From Gemmatimonadaceae bacterium (GTDB taxonomy: Bacteria > Gemmatimonadota > Gemmatimonadetes > Gemmatimonadales > Gemmatimonadaceae), in the NCBI GenBank assembly GCA_025453855.1, contig JALOPO010000163.1, forward strand, positions 1 through 7,906: a stretch of 7,906 nucleotides of DNA. Direction: 5' to 3'. Each line of letters begins with the position of its first letter. Position 1 is the stretch's first letter. The notes under the pieces were generated by a model that saw nothing but the letters and a program-made list of their open reading frames with translations, did no database searches and was not told where the DNA came from. Both the position numbers and the translations under genes were made by a program. Of the stretch, positions 7,905 through 7,906 are shown one piece after another.

Positions 7905-7906
7905 CG

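Overview
This is a 7.9 kb stretch of very GC-rich bacterial chromosome. Codons end overwhelmingly in G or C and the non-coding gaps are short. Most of the encoded proteins carry an export signal. The mix (a matrixin-like zincin, an exported S9 oligopeptidase, a lipoprotein, small secreted proteins and an acetoacetyl-CoA synthetase) would fit Gemmatimonadota or another high-GC Gram-negative soil lineage. That assignment is inference: no rRNA or marker gene is present. I see no mobile element, CRISPR array, tRNA or rRNA, and no clear sign of horizontal transfer.

Layout, left to right. (1) Positions 1-621, minus strand: the N-terminal part of a secreted zinc metalloprotease, cut by the window edge just after its HEIGHVLG zinc site. 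A His-rich, Asp-rich segment encoded by a 15-bp tandem repeat lies near the mature N-terminus. (2) A divergent intergenic region (about 631-849) with a relatively AT-rich patch and a credible sigma70-type promoter reading right. (3) 850-2850, plus strand: a complete acetoacetyl-CoA synthetase. (4) A 21-bp-stem hairpin (2848-2895) that begins on its stop codon and separates it from a convergent gene. (5) 2900-4090, minus: a lipoprotein of unrecognised function. (6) 4091-4317: a gap with several inverted repeats. (7) 4318-4941 and 4965-5321, minus: two small exported proteins 23 bp apart, probably co-transcribed. One has a Ca-binding-like DxDGDG motif and a CxxCGG motif; the other is a DUF4399-type protein that seems to lack the central part of its domain. 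(8) 5506-7668, minus: an oligopeptidase B-type serine peptidase with an intact catalytic triad and a signal peptide. (9) 7803-7904, minus: the last 33 codons of an unidentified protein.

Functionally, most of the window concerns the cell envelope: two peptidases, one lipoprotein and two small secreted proteins. The acetoacetyl-CoA synthetase is the only evident cytoplasmic metabolic enzyme and has no ketone-body or polyhydroxyalkanoate genes beside it here. The minus-strand genes from 7.9 kb down to 2.9 kb all point the same way, but hairpins in the gaps suggest separate transcripts apart from the 5321/4941 pair. I found no clear new multi-gene system. The most interesting items are the shortened DUF4399 protein, the unrecognised lipoprotein, the His/Asp-rich zincin and the large hairpin at 2848-2895.
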